Part shown: piece by piece, positions 13,200 through 21,994 of the stretch
Layout of the letters: every line of letters begins with the position of its first letter
How positions within the stretch are numbered: position 1 is the first letter of the stretch
From: Acinetobacter higginsii
GTDB lineage: Bacteria; Pseudomonadota; Gammaproteobacteria; Pseudomonadales; Moraxellaceae
Direction: 5' to 3'
Assembly (NCBI RefSeq): GCF_000369525.1
Contig: NZ_KB850072.1
Location: 2,164,606 to 2,228,605 of the forward strand
DNA: 64,000 bases
Made by a program: the position numbers and the translations under genes
The notes under the pieces: generated by a model
What the model was told of the DNA's origin: nothing
The model's database searches: none
The model's input: the letters and a program-made list of their open reading frames with translations, nothing else

Positions 13200-13410
13200 T
13201 TGCGTTTTATAAGTCCACATAAGACCTTTCTTAAATCAAAGAATTTAATATGATGCTGATGTAATGGTCCGTATTGTAGAAAGTCTGGATTAAATGCAAT
13301 ATGCATAAAAGAAAGTTCAGTTAAACCTTCTTTTATACCCGTTCAAATCATTCAATTGTCTTGTTAAAACTGAATCTAATCTCAATGATTTCAATACCCA
13401 TCTGAATGCT

Positions 13411-14253
13411 TTAAGCCTTATTTTTCTTGGATTTCTTGCTAAAAAAACTTAAGGCATGCGAATAATGCGTCGGTGTAATCCGCTGAATCAGATCCAGTAC
13501 TTTGGCATCATTGCCAATCAAGATCCGTGCTTTATCCGCTTTCACCGCATCTAGAATGACTTTGGCCGCCTGCTCTGGTGGTGTTTTTAAAACCTTATTA
13601 AATGCCTGACTGGCTTTGGCTGGATTCATGCCTAGGCTCCGAATACTGTCACTCATCCGTGCACTATTGGCAATATTGGTGCGGATTCCTCCTGGATGTA
13701 CACAGGTTGCACTGAGACCATCATTTTGAAGTTTTAATTCTTGTCGTAAGGCTTCGGTAAAACCACGAACTGCAAATTTAGTCGCGTTGTAGGCACTTTG
13801 GGTTGGTTGTGCAGTTAAGCCAAACAGACTGGAAATATTAATAACATGCCCTTCTCCACTTTGCTTGAGATAAGGCAAGAACTCTTTAGTACCGTAGACC
13901 ACGCCCCAAAAATTAATCTTGAAAATCCACTCCAGTTCATCATAGCTCATACCCTCAACGGTACTAGCGAGCGCTACACCTGCATTATTAAAAATCAGGT
14001 TGATCTTGCCATGTACCTTAAAGCTGTCTTCTGCCCAGTCACGAACGGCTTGTTGATCAGAGACATCCAGTTTCGCCACAGTGACTTTAACTGGATACCG
14101 TTGTAACAATGCCTGTGTTTCTGCCAAACCTTTTTCATTGACATCACTCAGTGCTAAATCTGCGCCTTGCTGTGCCAATAAAATCGCCAGTTGTTGTCCA
14201 ATACCAGATCCCGCGCCCGTAATTGCAGCGACTTTTTGATTAAAACTTTTCAT
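13411..14253 (-). CDS. Short-chain dehydrogenase/reductase
   Basis: A 280-residue SDR with the cofactor motif ITGAGSGIGQ near residue 12, NNAG near residue 91, and the catalytic Ser and YNATK motif near residues 142-159. An Asp at the end of the second beta strand (LSDVNEKG) usually indicates NAD preference. The stop of the upstream amidohydrolase gene lies one base before this ATG (14253 against 14255), so the two are co-transcribed and probably translationally coupled. The C-terminus is unusually basic (KKSKKNK). The substrate is unknown. Confidence 0.88.
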   Translation of the reverse strand: MKSFNQKVAAITGAGSGIGQQLAILLAQQGADLALSDVNEKGLAETQALLQRYPVKVTVAKLDVSDQQAVRDWAEDSFKVHGKINLIFNNAGVALASTVEGMSYDELEWIFKINFWGVVYGTKEFLPYLKQSGEGHVINISSLFGLTAQPTQSAYNATKFAVRGFTEALRQELKLQNDGLSATCVHPGGIRTNIANSARMSDSIRSLGMNPAKASQAFNKVLKTPPEQAAKVILDAVKADKARILIGNDAKVLDLIQRITPTHYSHALSFFSKKSKKNKA

Positions 14254-14254
14254 A

Positions 14255-15343
14255 TCATGACTCTATTTGAAGTTGATAAAAATTGGCAGCGTTTTGTCTA
14301 AACATGGCATGCAAAGCCTGATCACCATAAGGACTCAGCATTTGAATATAGGCATGGATTAAGTCATTTAAACGGGCATTTGGCTTATCCATGGGAAAAT
14401 TAGATGCAAACATGATCCGCTCTGTACCAAATACCGCAATTGCATGTTGAATCATGGGGCTCAGTAAATGCACCATCTCTGCGATGCTTGCTGTTCGATC
14501 TTGCTGATAAAAACGGTGTCCTAATACGGGCATCATCAAACCAGAGATTTTGGTATGGACATTTTTCTGCTCCGCCAGTCGTGCCAAATCCTGTTGCCAC
14601 TGTTTAAAAATGACATCACGCTGCGATTGTGTAATCCCCGTTTTCTTACCCACGGCTCCAAATAAACCAACAGGCGTCGCCAAATGGTCAAGCACAATAC
14701 GTGTTTCAGGGAATTGTTTCGCCAAGCTGGTGATTTCTGCTAATTCCGTGGAATAGCACCAAGCATCAAAAGACAAATCCAGTTTTGCAAGTTGTTCAAA
14801 ACCTTTGAGAAAGCTCTTGTTCTGATATAAATGTGGCTGATCACACCAACGATAAACACCACTATCCTGATGCCAAGCCGCCATTTTACGAATGCCACGG
14901 AATATCGGGCTCGCCTGCTGATGAGCTTGAAGAATATCTTTGAATTTGCGATCTCTTGGATCGGCGGTTGCAACAATTGCGCCTAATTTTAGCCCCTGTG
15001 CTTTAAAATCTAATTGCTGAATCCAATCCGTTTCTTCAACCACGCCAAAGCCTTTGTGATGATGCCAGTTGGCTTCGACATGAACCACACTCTCGACTGA
15101 AAATGGCGAAGTGTCTGCCTGATAATGCTCTGGTAAATAGGGATTCAACGCATATTCAGTTAAACCTAAACTATCTAACAAGGGTTTGGGTTTAACCAAA
15201 CGCACCATCCGATCCATCACCCGAGGATATTTCCCCAAAGCTTTGACTAACAGTGCTGCGGAATGCGGTGTATGGTAAGGATCCCATTGATGGATATGCG
15301 GATCAATAATTGCAAAATCTAATCTTGTCATTGTTATACTCAA
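14255..15343 (-). CDS. Amidohydrolase-2 family metal-dependent hydrolase
   Basis: A 362-residue TIM-barrel hydrolase of the amidohydrolase_2 (COG3618-like) family. The N-terminal metal motif DPHIHQWDP is near residue 14. Later conserved blocks are VVHVEANWHH near residue 86, IVLDHLA near residue 218, and the C-terminal FASNFPMD. Relatives hydrolyse lactones or decarboxylate small acids. It is paired with the SDR downstream and preceded by an AraC-type regulator, so these three probably form one catabolic unit. The substrate cannot be stated. A palindrome lies upstream at 15474-15488. Confidence 0.85.
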   Translation of the reverse strand: MSITMTRLDFAIIDPHIHQWDPYHTPHSAALLVKALGKYPRVMDRMVRLVKPKPLLDSLGLTEYALNPYLPEHYQADTSPFSVESVVHVEANWHHHKGFGVVEETDWIQQLDFKAQGLKLGAIVATADPRDRKFKDILQAHQQASPIFRGIRKMAAWHQDSGVYRWCDQPHLYQNKSFLKGFEQLAKLDLSFDAWCYSTELAEITSLAKQFPETRIVLDHLATPVGLFGAVGKKTGITQSQRDVIFKQWQQDLARLAEQKNVHTKISGLMMPVLGHRFYQQDRTASIAEMVHLLSPMIQHAIAVFGTERIMFASNFPMDKPNARLNDLIHAYIQMLSPYGDQALHAMFRQNAANFYQLQIES

Positions 15344-15525
15344 AATAAGATAAAGACATAAAGTTTTAAATACTGCTCATCCATAGCGATCTCTAATTGT
15401 TCTAAATAGCTTTGTTGTTTTAGCCTACTGAACAAATGATTATGAATAAAATGATTTATTTAAATATTCCGATATGAATACGATTCATTTAACCCAAGCA
15501 ACTTAATCCCCTGAATTTAGCCCAA

Positions 15526-16413
15526 TCAAGATTGTATCAATCGCCTCCTAAATACCTTCGGAGCACACCCAAAGCTTTGCGCAAAAGCACGACTAAAAGC
15601 GGCTTGAGAGGAATAGCCGACGCATTCAGCAACTTGTGCAATATTTTTATCGGTTTCTTGGAGCAATTGGCTGGCCAATTTCATCCGCCAATTTTTTAAA
15701 TACAGCATAGGGGGTACCCCAACCAACTCAACAAATTTTTTGGAAAAACTGGAGCGAGATTGTTTGGTCAGTTGAGCAAGCGACGCAACATCCCATTCAT
15801 AAGCAGGTTGTGCATGTATCAATGATAATGCCTTACTCATGATTGGATCGCGTAATGCAGAAATCCAACTTTGATGTTCAATCTTCTCCGTTGCTAACCA
15901 AAACCGTATCGACCAGACCAACAATAAATCAATGATTCGAGACAGCATGACTCGACTGCCAAGTGCTGGGTGTTCAAGCTCAAGCTTGATTGCAGCAACG
16001 GTCATGGGTACCCATTCCGCGACTTTTTCAGCATTATGATGTGACGGTACATGAATGTAACTCGGCAATCCTTCTGCAATCGCCTCGCCATAAATACCGT
16101 TCAATTCAAAAGTACAGCTAATCACAGATGCTTCCGTTGTTTGTCCACTTACGATTTCAATCGAATGCTCAAGCTTCGTTGGCAAGACAACAATGTCTCC
16201 AGCTTTTAAGATCAGCTCAAGATTAAGTCGTTTAATTTTAATTCTGCAACTTGCATTTTGAATAATATGGATATAAGCATATCGGGCAGGAAAGCACAGT
16301 TTGTTGTCTGCTAAGAGATTTTCTACGCCATAGATTTCACCCGAGATATCGGCAAAGCGATAAATATCAAAGAAGATATCGGTTAACACCTGCGGATCAT
16401 ACTCATCACTCAT
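15526..16413 (-). CDS. AraC-family transcriptional regulator
   Basis: 295 residues. The N-terminal half is a cupin-like sensor (residues about 20-170, with LKAGDIVVLP near residue 71). The C-terminal 100 residues hold the two AraC helix-turn-helix motifs (DVASLAQLTKQSRSSFSKKF, then IAQVAECVGYSSQAAFSRAF). It is divergent from the alpha/beta hydrolase gene and upstream of the amidohydrolase/SDR pair, which makes both candidate targets. The effector is unknown. Confidence 0.9.
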   Translation of the reverse strand: MSDEYDPQVLTDIFFDIYRFADISGEIYGVENLLADNKLCFPARYAYIHIIQNASCRIKIKRLNLELILKAGDIVVLPTKLEHSIEIVSGQTTEASVISCTFELNGIYGEAIAEGLPSYIHVPSHHNAEKVAEWVPMTVAAIKLELEHPALGSRVMLSRIIDLLLVWSIRFWLATEKIEHQSWISALRDPIMSKALSLIHAQPAYEWDVASLAQLTKQSRSSFSKKFVELVGVPPMLYLKNWRMKLASQLLQETDKNIAQVAECVGYSSQAAFSRAFAQSFGCAPKVFRRRLIQS

Positions 16414-16615
16414 TTTATGCTTTTGTCCTTAAAAGTGTTTCTGCAAAAACATTGGCGTTTCAGTTATTGTGAAAGCATAACAAAACACCAATAATCTTTT
16501 GAGAAGATTTCGTTAGTATAAAAAACACCCACCACCTCATATCTCTTTATACCGTAAAGCTTCCACTATTAAATACTGAAAATTCAATACAATAGCATTT
16601 ATCTAGGAGATAAAT

Positions 16616-17311
16616 ATGAGTACTCAACCGACCATTATTCTCGTACACGGTTTTTGGGGCGGTGCAGCCCATTGGACCAAAGTGATTACTGAATTGTCCC
16701 ATCAAGGTTATAAGGCCTTACGTGCCGTGGAACTTCCATTAACCTCTCTCGCAGATGACGTTGAACGAACTCAAAAAATGATTGCCCAAGTTGATGGTGA
16801 TGTGCTTTTGGTGGGTCATTCTTACGGCGGAGCAGTCATTACCGAAGCAGGTAATCATCCAAATGTCGTAGGTTTGGTTTATATTGCCGCCTTTGCACCA
16901 GATAGCAATGAAAGCCCAGGGGCAATTACCCAACAACATTTACCTGTTGCAGCGCCGAATCTAGAACCAGATAGTGATGGTTATCTTTGGCTTAAAGTCG
17001 ATAAATTTCACGAAAGTTTCTGTCAGGATCTCACCCAAGATGAAGGCTTTGCCATGGGTGTCACTCAAAAGGCGCCTTTAGCCAGTACCTTTGGCGATAA
17101 CATTAGCAACCCTGCTTGGAAAACCAAACCCTCTTGGTATCAAATCTCGACCCAAGACCGCATGATCAGCCCAGAAAACCAAGCCGTGATGTCTGATCGT
17201 TTAAATGCCAAAAAAGTAATTTCTTTAAACGCAAGTCATGCTTCATTGGCTTCACAACCGAAAGAAGTGACTGCCTTAATTACTGAAGCTGCTACATTTT
17301 TGGCAAAATAA
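16616..17311 (+). CDS. Alpha/beta hydrolase
   Basis: A 231-residue cytosolic alpha/beta-fold hydrolase. The oxyanion motif LVHGFWGG is near residue 10, the nucleophile elbow GHSYGG is near residue 67, and the catalytic His lies in NASHASL near residue 206. It resembles the small esterase/hydrolase group often annotated as alpha/beta hydrolase of unknown substrate. A strong AGGAGAT ribosome-binding site lies directly upstream. The gene is divergent from the AraC-type regulator and probably controlled by it. A long perfect palindrome follows the stop codon. Confidence 0.88.
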   Translation: MSTQPTIILVHGFWGGAAHWTKVITELSHQGYKALRAVELPLTSLADDVERTQKMIAQVDGDVLLVGHSYGGAVITEAGNHPNVVGLVYIAAFAPDSNESPGAITQQHLPVAAPNLEPDSDGYLWLKVDKFHESFCQDLTQDEGFAMGVTQKAPLASTFGDNISNPAWKTKPSWYQISTQDRMISPENQAVMSDRLNAKKVISLNASHASLASQPKEVTALITEAATFLAK

Positions 17312-17324
17312 ATATAATGCTCTA

Positions 17325-17356
17325 GCAAATAGGGAATAATATTATTCCCTATTTGC
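17325..17356. terminator. Perfect 32-bp palindrome between convergent genes
   Basis: 16-bp arms (17325-17340 and 17341-17356) without spacer, placed between the alpha/beta hydrolase (plus) and the 36-residue membrane protein (minus). No T run follows on either side. It probably acts as a bidirectional transcript end or barrier, though a palindromic repeat cannot be excluded. Confidence 0.6.
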
Positions 17357-17396
17357 CTGTCTTAACCCAGCTTCAACAACACACAGAAATTGCTGC

Positions 17397-17507
17397 TTAT
17401 AAAACATATTCCCAGATAATGTAGCCTAGACCAAATCCGAGGAATGCATACAGTGTAATGATGAAGAATACAAAACTGGCATTATTCTTTTTTTTCAAAA
17501 AACTCAT
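17397..17507 (-). CDS. 36-residue single-pass membrane protein
   Basis: A short frame on the minus strand with ATG at 17505-17507 and TAA at 17397-17399. The product starts MSFLKKKNN and continues with an uninterrupted hydrophobic segment (residues about 11-35, containing GFGLGYIIW), so it is a positive-inside single transmembrane peptide. An AAAGG ribosome-binding site sits seven bases upstream. No family is recognised. The positive N-terminus, well-formed membrane span and ribosome-binding site make it a credible small gene; conservation has not been tested. Confidence 0.6.
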   Translation of the reverse strand: MSFLKKKNNASFVFFIITLYAFLGFGLGYIIWEYVL

Positions 17508-17722
17508 ATCGGCACCTTTGGCTTTGCTCAACTCATGTTGTTATAGTGCAATAAGATACAGACAAAAAAAAGACACAGAATTTTCTAAAAAAAATATAAC
17601 AGATAAGCATGGAAAAATTGGAACTGTTATGAAAACAGTCCCAAATATTATTAAAACGTGGACAATACCATCATCAATATATTCAGGACTGTTCGATCTT
17701 AATTTCTAGATACTAAAAACAA

Positions 17723-20188
17723 TCAGGTTTTAAGATGCGGATTATCCAGCGGCAACTCCTTGTCTAAATGTGCATCAAAAATATCCGTCAACATACTGTC
17801 ATAACGTTTAGCGTTATATTGTACAAGTGACTCTGCTTCAGCAGTGGTAATGAAACCTGTCTCAATCGCATCAGCAATATGTTCCTCAAAGGTCAAACCA
17901 CTAAACTGATCTTTCGATTCTGCCTTTTTAAACTTATTCCACAACGGTTGTAGTGGTAATAATGCCTGAAAAGTTGATTCCATACGCCCCATCACATCGT
18001 TAGCATCGGTGTTGTAATAAACATGTTGCTTTAACTGATCTCGGAACGCATGTTCTTGCATGATTAGCTGAGCCACCTCTTGCTTCAACTGATCTGATGG
18101 AGCTGCAATTGGACGACCAAATGGGAAGCACAGCAATTTGACCATACACGCAGCAAGCTTCATTGGGAAATTGTCATAGAAGCCAAAGAACGCTTCTTGC
18201 ACTTGATATAAAGCTTTATTGAGGGCCAATTCTGCATGTTTTTGTTCAGCTTCAGTTCTTTGACCATGCTCGTAGTATTTCAAAATTGCCGTAGCAATAA
18301 ATAAGTTGGAATGGATATCGGCCAATCGACCAGACAGCATTTCTTTACGTTTTAAATCACCGGCTAAAATTCCAAGTGCCATATCCGCCGTTAATGCAAA
18401 ATCGGCGCTGAAACGGTTGATCTTACTGTAATATGCTTTGGAAAAATCGTCTGCTTGTTGAGAGCCTTGATTTGAACCACCCGTAATCGAATAGGCTGCT
18501 GCCTTGGCAGCGCGATTAAAGGTATAAGCCAGATGCTTAAACAGTAAAGGAGAGAATGCCTTGAAAGCAGATGCCTTATCTTCCGATTGCAATAACTGTA
18601 GTTCTTCGAATAAATAAGGATGACAACGCATTGAACCTTGACCAAAAATCATCAAGGAACGCGTCAGAATATTGGCACCTTCCACCGTAATCGCCACAGG
18701 AATGGATTGATAAGTCAGCGCAAGAAAGTTACGTGGCCCTAATTGAATCGCTCGCCCACCGACCACATCCATACCGTGATTGACCACTTTACGCATGGTT
18801 TCAGTAGCATAGTATTTGGCCATTGCAGTCATCACCGCAGGCGTTCCACCTTGGTTTAAACCACAAGTCACTAGATAACGAAATGATTCCAACATATAGG
18901 CATCGCTGGCGATATCACTGGTCGCCTCTTGTACGCCTTCAAAATGCCCAACCGAGATTTTGAATTGTTGGCGAACACTGGCAAATGCACCGACCAACAG
19001 ATAGCTCATTTCTCCTCCGGCAGTTGCCAAAGCAGGCAGTGAAATACCGCGCCCCACGCCTAGGCACTCCATCAGCATACGCCAACCTTTACCTGCATTT
19101 TGCTGCCCACCAATAATCCAGTCCAATGGAATAAAGACATCACTGCCCTCAACCGTACCATTCATAAACGGTGCGCCTGGATTATGTCGAGGGCCGATCT
19201 GAATACCTTCATGGTCAGCAGGAATCAAGGCACAGGTAATGCCATATTCCACTTTGCTTTTATCACCAAGCAAACCTTCTGGATCATAGAGCTTAAACGC
19301 CAGACCAATCACGGTGGCAATCGGTGCAAGGGTAATCCAGCGCTTTGAGAAATTCATTTTTAGGCCTAGAACTTCCTGCCCTTGGTACTGCCCATAACAG
19401 ACCACTCCTGTATCAGGAATCGCCCCTGCATCTGACCCTGCTTCAGGGCTGGTCAAACCAAAACAAGGCACTTCTGTCCCTTTTGCCAATCCGGGTAAAT
19501 AGCGTTGCTTTTGCTCTTCTGTACCATAGTGCAGCAGTAACTCACCTGGCCCAAGCGAATTTGGTACCATACAACTGACCGCAGCAGTTAAGGAACGAGA
19601 CGCAATTTTGCTCATAATTCGACTTTGTGCAAACGGGGTAAATTGCTTACCACCGAATGATTTAGGAATGATCAAACCTAAAAAGCCATTATCTTTAATA
19701 AATTGCCAAACCTCAGGCGGTAGGTCTTTTTCTTGGTGATGAATCTGCCATTCATCTAACATGGAACAGAGCTGTTGTACTTCATGATCTAAAAATGCCT
19801 GTTCTTCTGCGGATAAAGTTGGATAAGGATATTGATCAAACTTTTCCCAATCAGGCGCCCCCATAAATAGTTCTTTTTCCCACCAACTGGTCCCCGCTTC
19901 CAAAGCTTCTCTTTCGGTGATACTCATACTCGGCATTGCTTTTGAGAGAATATTAAACGCAGGTCGACTCACCAAAGCATCGCGCAAAGGTGCAATTAAA
20001 ACAATCACACTCGCGAGAATAATCGGGATGCCCAGTAACAGACTCCACGGTGTGATCAACACACTACACAGAATGGCAGCAACAATGGAAACAAGACAGC
20101 CAACAGTTCGATTGGCTTCAAAATAAAAAACAGCCCATACCACAACTAACTGAATCAATAGGCCAAGCAATATCAATAATACAATCAT
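17723..20188 (-). CDS. fadE: Membrane-associated acyl-CoA dehydrogenase FadE
   Basis: First step of fatty-acid beta-oxidation, introducing the 2,3 double bond in acyl-CoA. At 821 residues it matches the long FadE type and not the 380-residue soluble enzymes. Two or three N-terminal hydrophobic segments (residues 1-65) precede the acyl-CoA dehydrogenase N, middle and C domains (about 115-520). Visible blocks are PKSFGGKQF near residue 175, CFGLTSPEAGSDAG near residue 242, and the C-domain GAIQLGPRN-like GGRAIQLGPRN near residue 473. A DUF1974-like C-terminal region completes the protein. It is a single gene. Confidence 0.93.
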   Translation of the reverse strand: MIVLLILLGLLIQLVVVWAVFYFEANRTVGCLVSIVAAILCSVLITPWSLLLGIPIILASVIVLIAPLRDALVSRPAFNILSKAMPSMSITEREALEAGTSWWEKELFMGAPDWEKFDQYPYPTLSAEEQAFLDHEVQQLCSMLDEWQIHHQEKDLPPEVWQFIKDNGFLGLIIPKSFGGKQFTPFAQSRIMSKIASRSLTAAVSCMVPNSLGPGELLLHYGTEEQKQRYLPGLAKGTEVPCFGLTSPEAGSDAGAIPDTGVVCYGQYQGQEVLGLKMNFSKRWITLAPIATVIGLAFKLYDPEGLLGDKSKVEYGITCALIPADHEGIQIGPRHNPGAPFMNGTVEGSDVFIPLDWIIGGQQNAGKGWRMLMECLGVGRGISLPALATAGGEMSYLLVGAFASVRQQFKISVGHFEGVQEATSDIASDAYMLESFRYLVTCGLNQGGTPAVMTAMAKYYATETMRKVVNHGMDVVGGRAIQLGPRNFLALTYQSIPVAITVEGANILTRSLMIFGQGSMRCHPYLFEELQLLQSEDKASAFKAFSPLLFKHLAYTFNRAAKAAAYSITGGSNQGSQQADDFSKAYYSKINRFSADFALTADMALGILAGDLKRKEMLSGRLADIHSNLFIATAILKYYEHGQRTEAEQKHAELALNKALYQVQEAFFGFYDNFPMKLAACMVKLLCFPFGRPIAAPSDQLKQEVAQLIMQEHAFRDQLKQHVYYNTDANDVMGRMESTFQALLPLQPLWNKFKKAESKDQFSGLTFEEHIADAIETGFITTAEAESLVQYNAKRYDSMLTDIFDAHLDKELPLDNPHLKT

Positions 20189-20581
20189 ATTTGCTCCGTT
20201 ATCTCAGATTGGGATGAAGATGAAATAAGAAAGATCTAAATTAATTTATGATGAACGTCTTTCTCTAATAAAATGGCTATTTTTTATTCTACATATCGAA
20301 GCGCTATTTGCTTGATTAACTACTAAAATTTACACAAAGGCATTCAGATGATACTGAAAAATAAAAATCATGAGCTGAATAGAATACCGCTCTAAAAAAT
20401 TGGAATCCTTCCCCTCAAAAATCCAAAAATAAAATCATCAATCACGATTTTTTTTCATGTTATAAAGCAAAAAAATAATAATCCAAGCAGTAACTTTCGA
20501 ATTTAATAAATAAATTGCAGCTGTCCAAATGCCATTCAAATTGAATATGAATAGCTGCAATGATTGATAATGCCACTCGAT
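20189..20581. other. Intergenic region with terminator-like hairpin
   Basis: 393 A/T-rich bases between fadE and the outer-membrane factor gene. At 20515-20560 an 8-bp inverted repeat (20515-20522 and 20553-20560) encloses a smaller 6-1-6 palindrome (20534-20546), placed just downstream of the efflux operon on the minus strand. It may end that operon, although only a broken T run follows. The rest presumably holds the fadE promoter. No gene was seen. Confidence 0.45.
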
Positions 20582-21985
20582 TTAAGATGAAGAATTCATC
20601 CCACCACCCAATGCAGCCACCAATTGCGCTGAATTTTTGAGATGCAATTGCTGTAATTCCAATAAACGTTCTTCTGCACTCAAACGCAGATTCTGTGCAG
20701 TCGCGACTTCTAGATAACTGACCAAACCAGCTTGATAACGCTGCTTGGCAACCCGTTCATTTTCAATCGACAGCTTAAGCAGTTGCTGTTGCGCTACGAT
20801 CTGCTGCTGGAAATGACCTGTTTGTAGCAAACCATCCTCCACCTCTTTCCAGCCTGTTAAAACTGAATGTTTATAAGCGGCAAGCTTTTCATCGTAATTG
20901 GCTTGCGCCTGTTGAATATCAGCCTGTCGTTTCCCCCCATCAAACAATGTGCCTAAGACTTTTGCCCCCATTGACCATGCGGTATTAGGTGATTGCAATA
21001 AGGTATGAAAGACCTGACTATTCGCACTGCTCTCCAAGCTGATGGTCAAATCAGGTAACCAAGCCGTTTGCGCTAGGCCTAATTGCGCATGTGTGAATGC
21101 CAATTCGCGTTCGCTACGAATCACATCGGGACGTTGTGCCAACAGCCGACTTGGAATTTGGGTTGGAATTTGAGGGGTACTAAATTGATAGCGATTTTTA
21201 TTTAAATTAAAGTCCGCCACATTGCGCCCAACTAAGACTGCCAACACATTTTCTTGCAAATCACGACTACGTTTTAGCTCTAATAATTGCAGCCCGACTT
21301 GTTTCAGCTGAGTTTCGGCCTGAATCACATCAGCCCGCGCAATCATGCCTGCTTGGTATTGCTGCTGTAAAATACGCACAGATCGTTGATCACTTTGCTG
21401 GGTCTGATTTAACACATCCATTTTGGCGTCGAATAAACGAATGCTCCAATAGGCCTCTGCTGCAAGCAGTTGCTGACTCAGTTGAATGGCAGCCAAATCT
21501 GCAGCAGATGCTTGCAAGTTGGCCTGTTGCCCTTCCACCGCTTTTGCAACTCTCCCCCAAAGATCGGGAATCCAACTCACTGCGACATTGGCACCGAATT
21601 GACGACTCTTGCCAGCGTTTTTAGTCTCGGTCTGATTGGCATTGCCGCCCATGCTGATGCTCGGAAGCGCATTATCACGTTGCCCATCCAACAGTGCCAT
21701 AGCATGGCGATACTTGGCTTGGGCCTGTTGGATGCTCAGGTTGTCCTGATCCAATTGCTGTATCAGTTTGGATAAGATCGGATCTTGATACATCTCCCAC
21801 CATTGCTGCGGTGTCGCTGCTATCTTGGAAGCTTCAATCCACTGCAAATCTGCATATTTATATTGTGCAGCACTCTGAATCACCGGCTGCTGATAGGCTG
21901 CAGGCTTAAAAGTACTGGACTGACATGCCGTGAGTAGCGTCATCGCTGTGATACTGATAGAAAGTGTAAAAACTGTTTTTTTCAT
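20582..21985 (-). CDS. Outer-membrane efflux lipoprotein (TolC/NodT family)
   Basis: 467 residues. A signal peptide with lipobox LLTAC at residue 20 indicates a lipid-anchored outer-membrane channel subunit of the OprM/NodT type. Two repeated outer-membrane efflux domains follow, rich in Gln and Ala coiled-coil heptads, with SIQQAQAKYRHAMALLDGQR near residue 98 and the family-typical SRLLAQRPDVIRSERELA near residue 287. It is the last gene of the operon, nine bases after the second RND pump gene, so it is the dedicated exit duct. Confidence 0.93.
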   Translation of the reverse strand: MKKTVFTLSISITAMTLLTACQSSTFKPAAYQQPVIQSAAQYKYADLQWIEASKIAATPQQWWEMYQDPILSKLIQQLDQDNLSIQQAQAKYRHAMALLDGQRDNALPSISMGGNANQTETKNAGKSRQFGANVAVSWIPDLWGRVAKAVEGQQANLQASAADLAAIQLSQQLLAAEAYWSIRLFDAKMDVLNQTQQSDQRSVRILQQQYQAGMIARADVIQAETQLKQVGLQLLELKRSRDLQENVLAVLVGRNVADFNLNKNRYQFSTPQIPTQIPSRLLAQRPDVIRSERELAFTHAQLGLAQTAWLPDLTISLESSANSQVFHTLLQSPNTAWSMGAKVLGTLFDGGKRQADIQQAQANYDEKLAAYKHSVLTGWKEVEDGLLQTGHFQQQIVAQQQLLKLSIENERVAKQRYQAGLVSYLEVATAQNLRLSAEERLLELQQLHLKNSAQLVAALGGGMNSSS

Positions 21986-21994
21986 AGCGACTTC

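Noticed and set aside
17458..17709. Plus-strand frame of 83 residues
   Set aside because: A/T-rich, low-complexity product (long Phe and Lys runs), no ribosome-binding site, and it overlaps the more credible 36-residue minus-strand gene.
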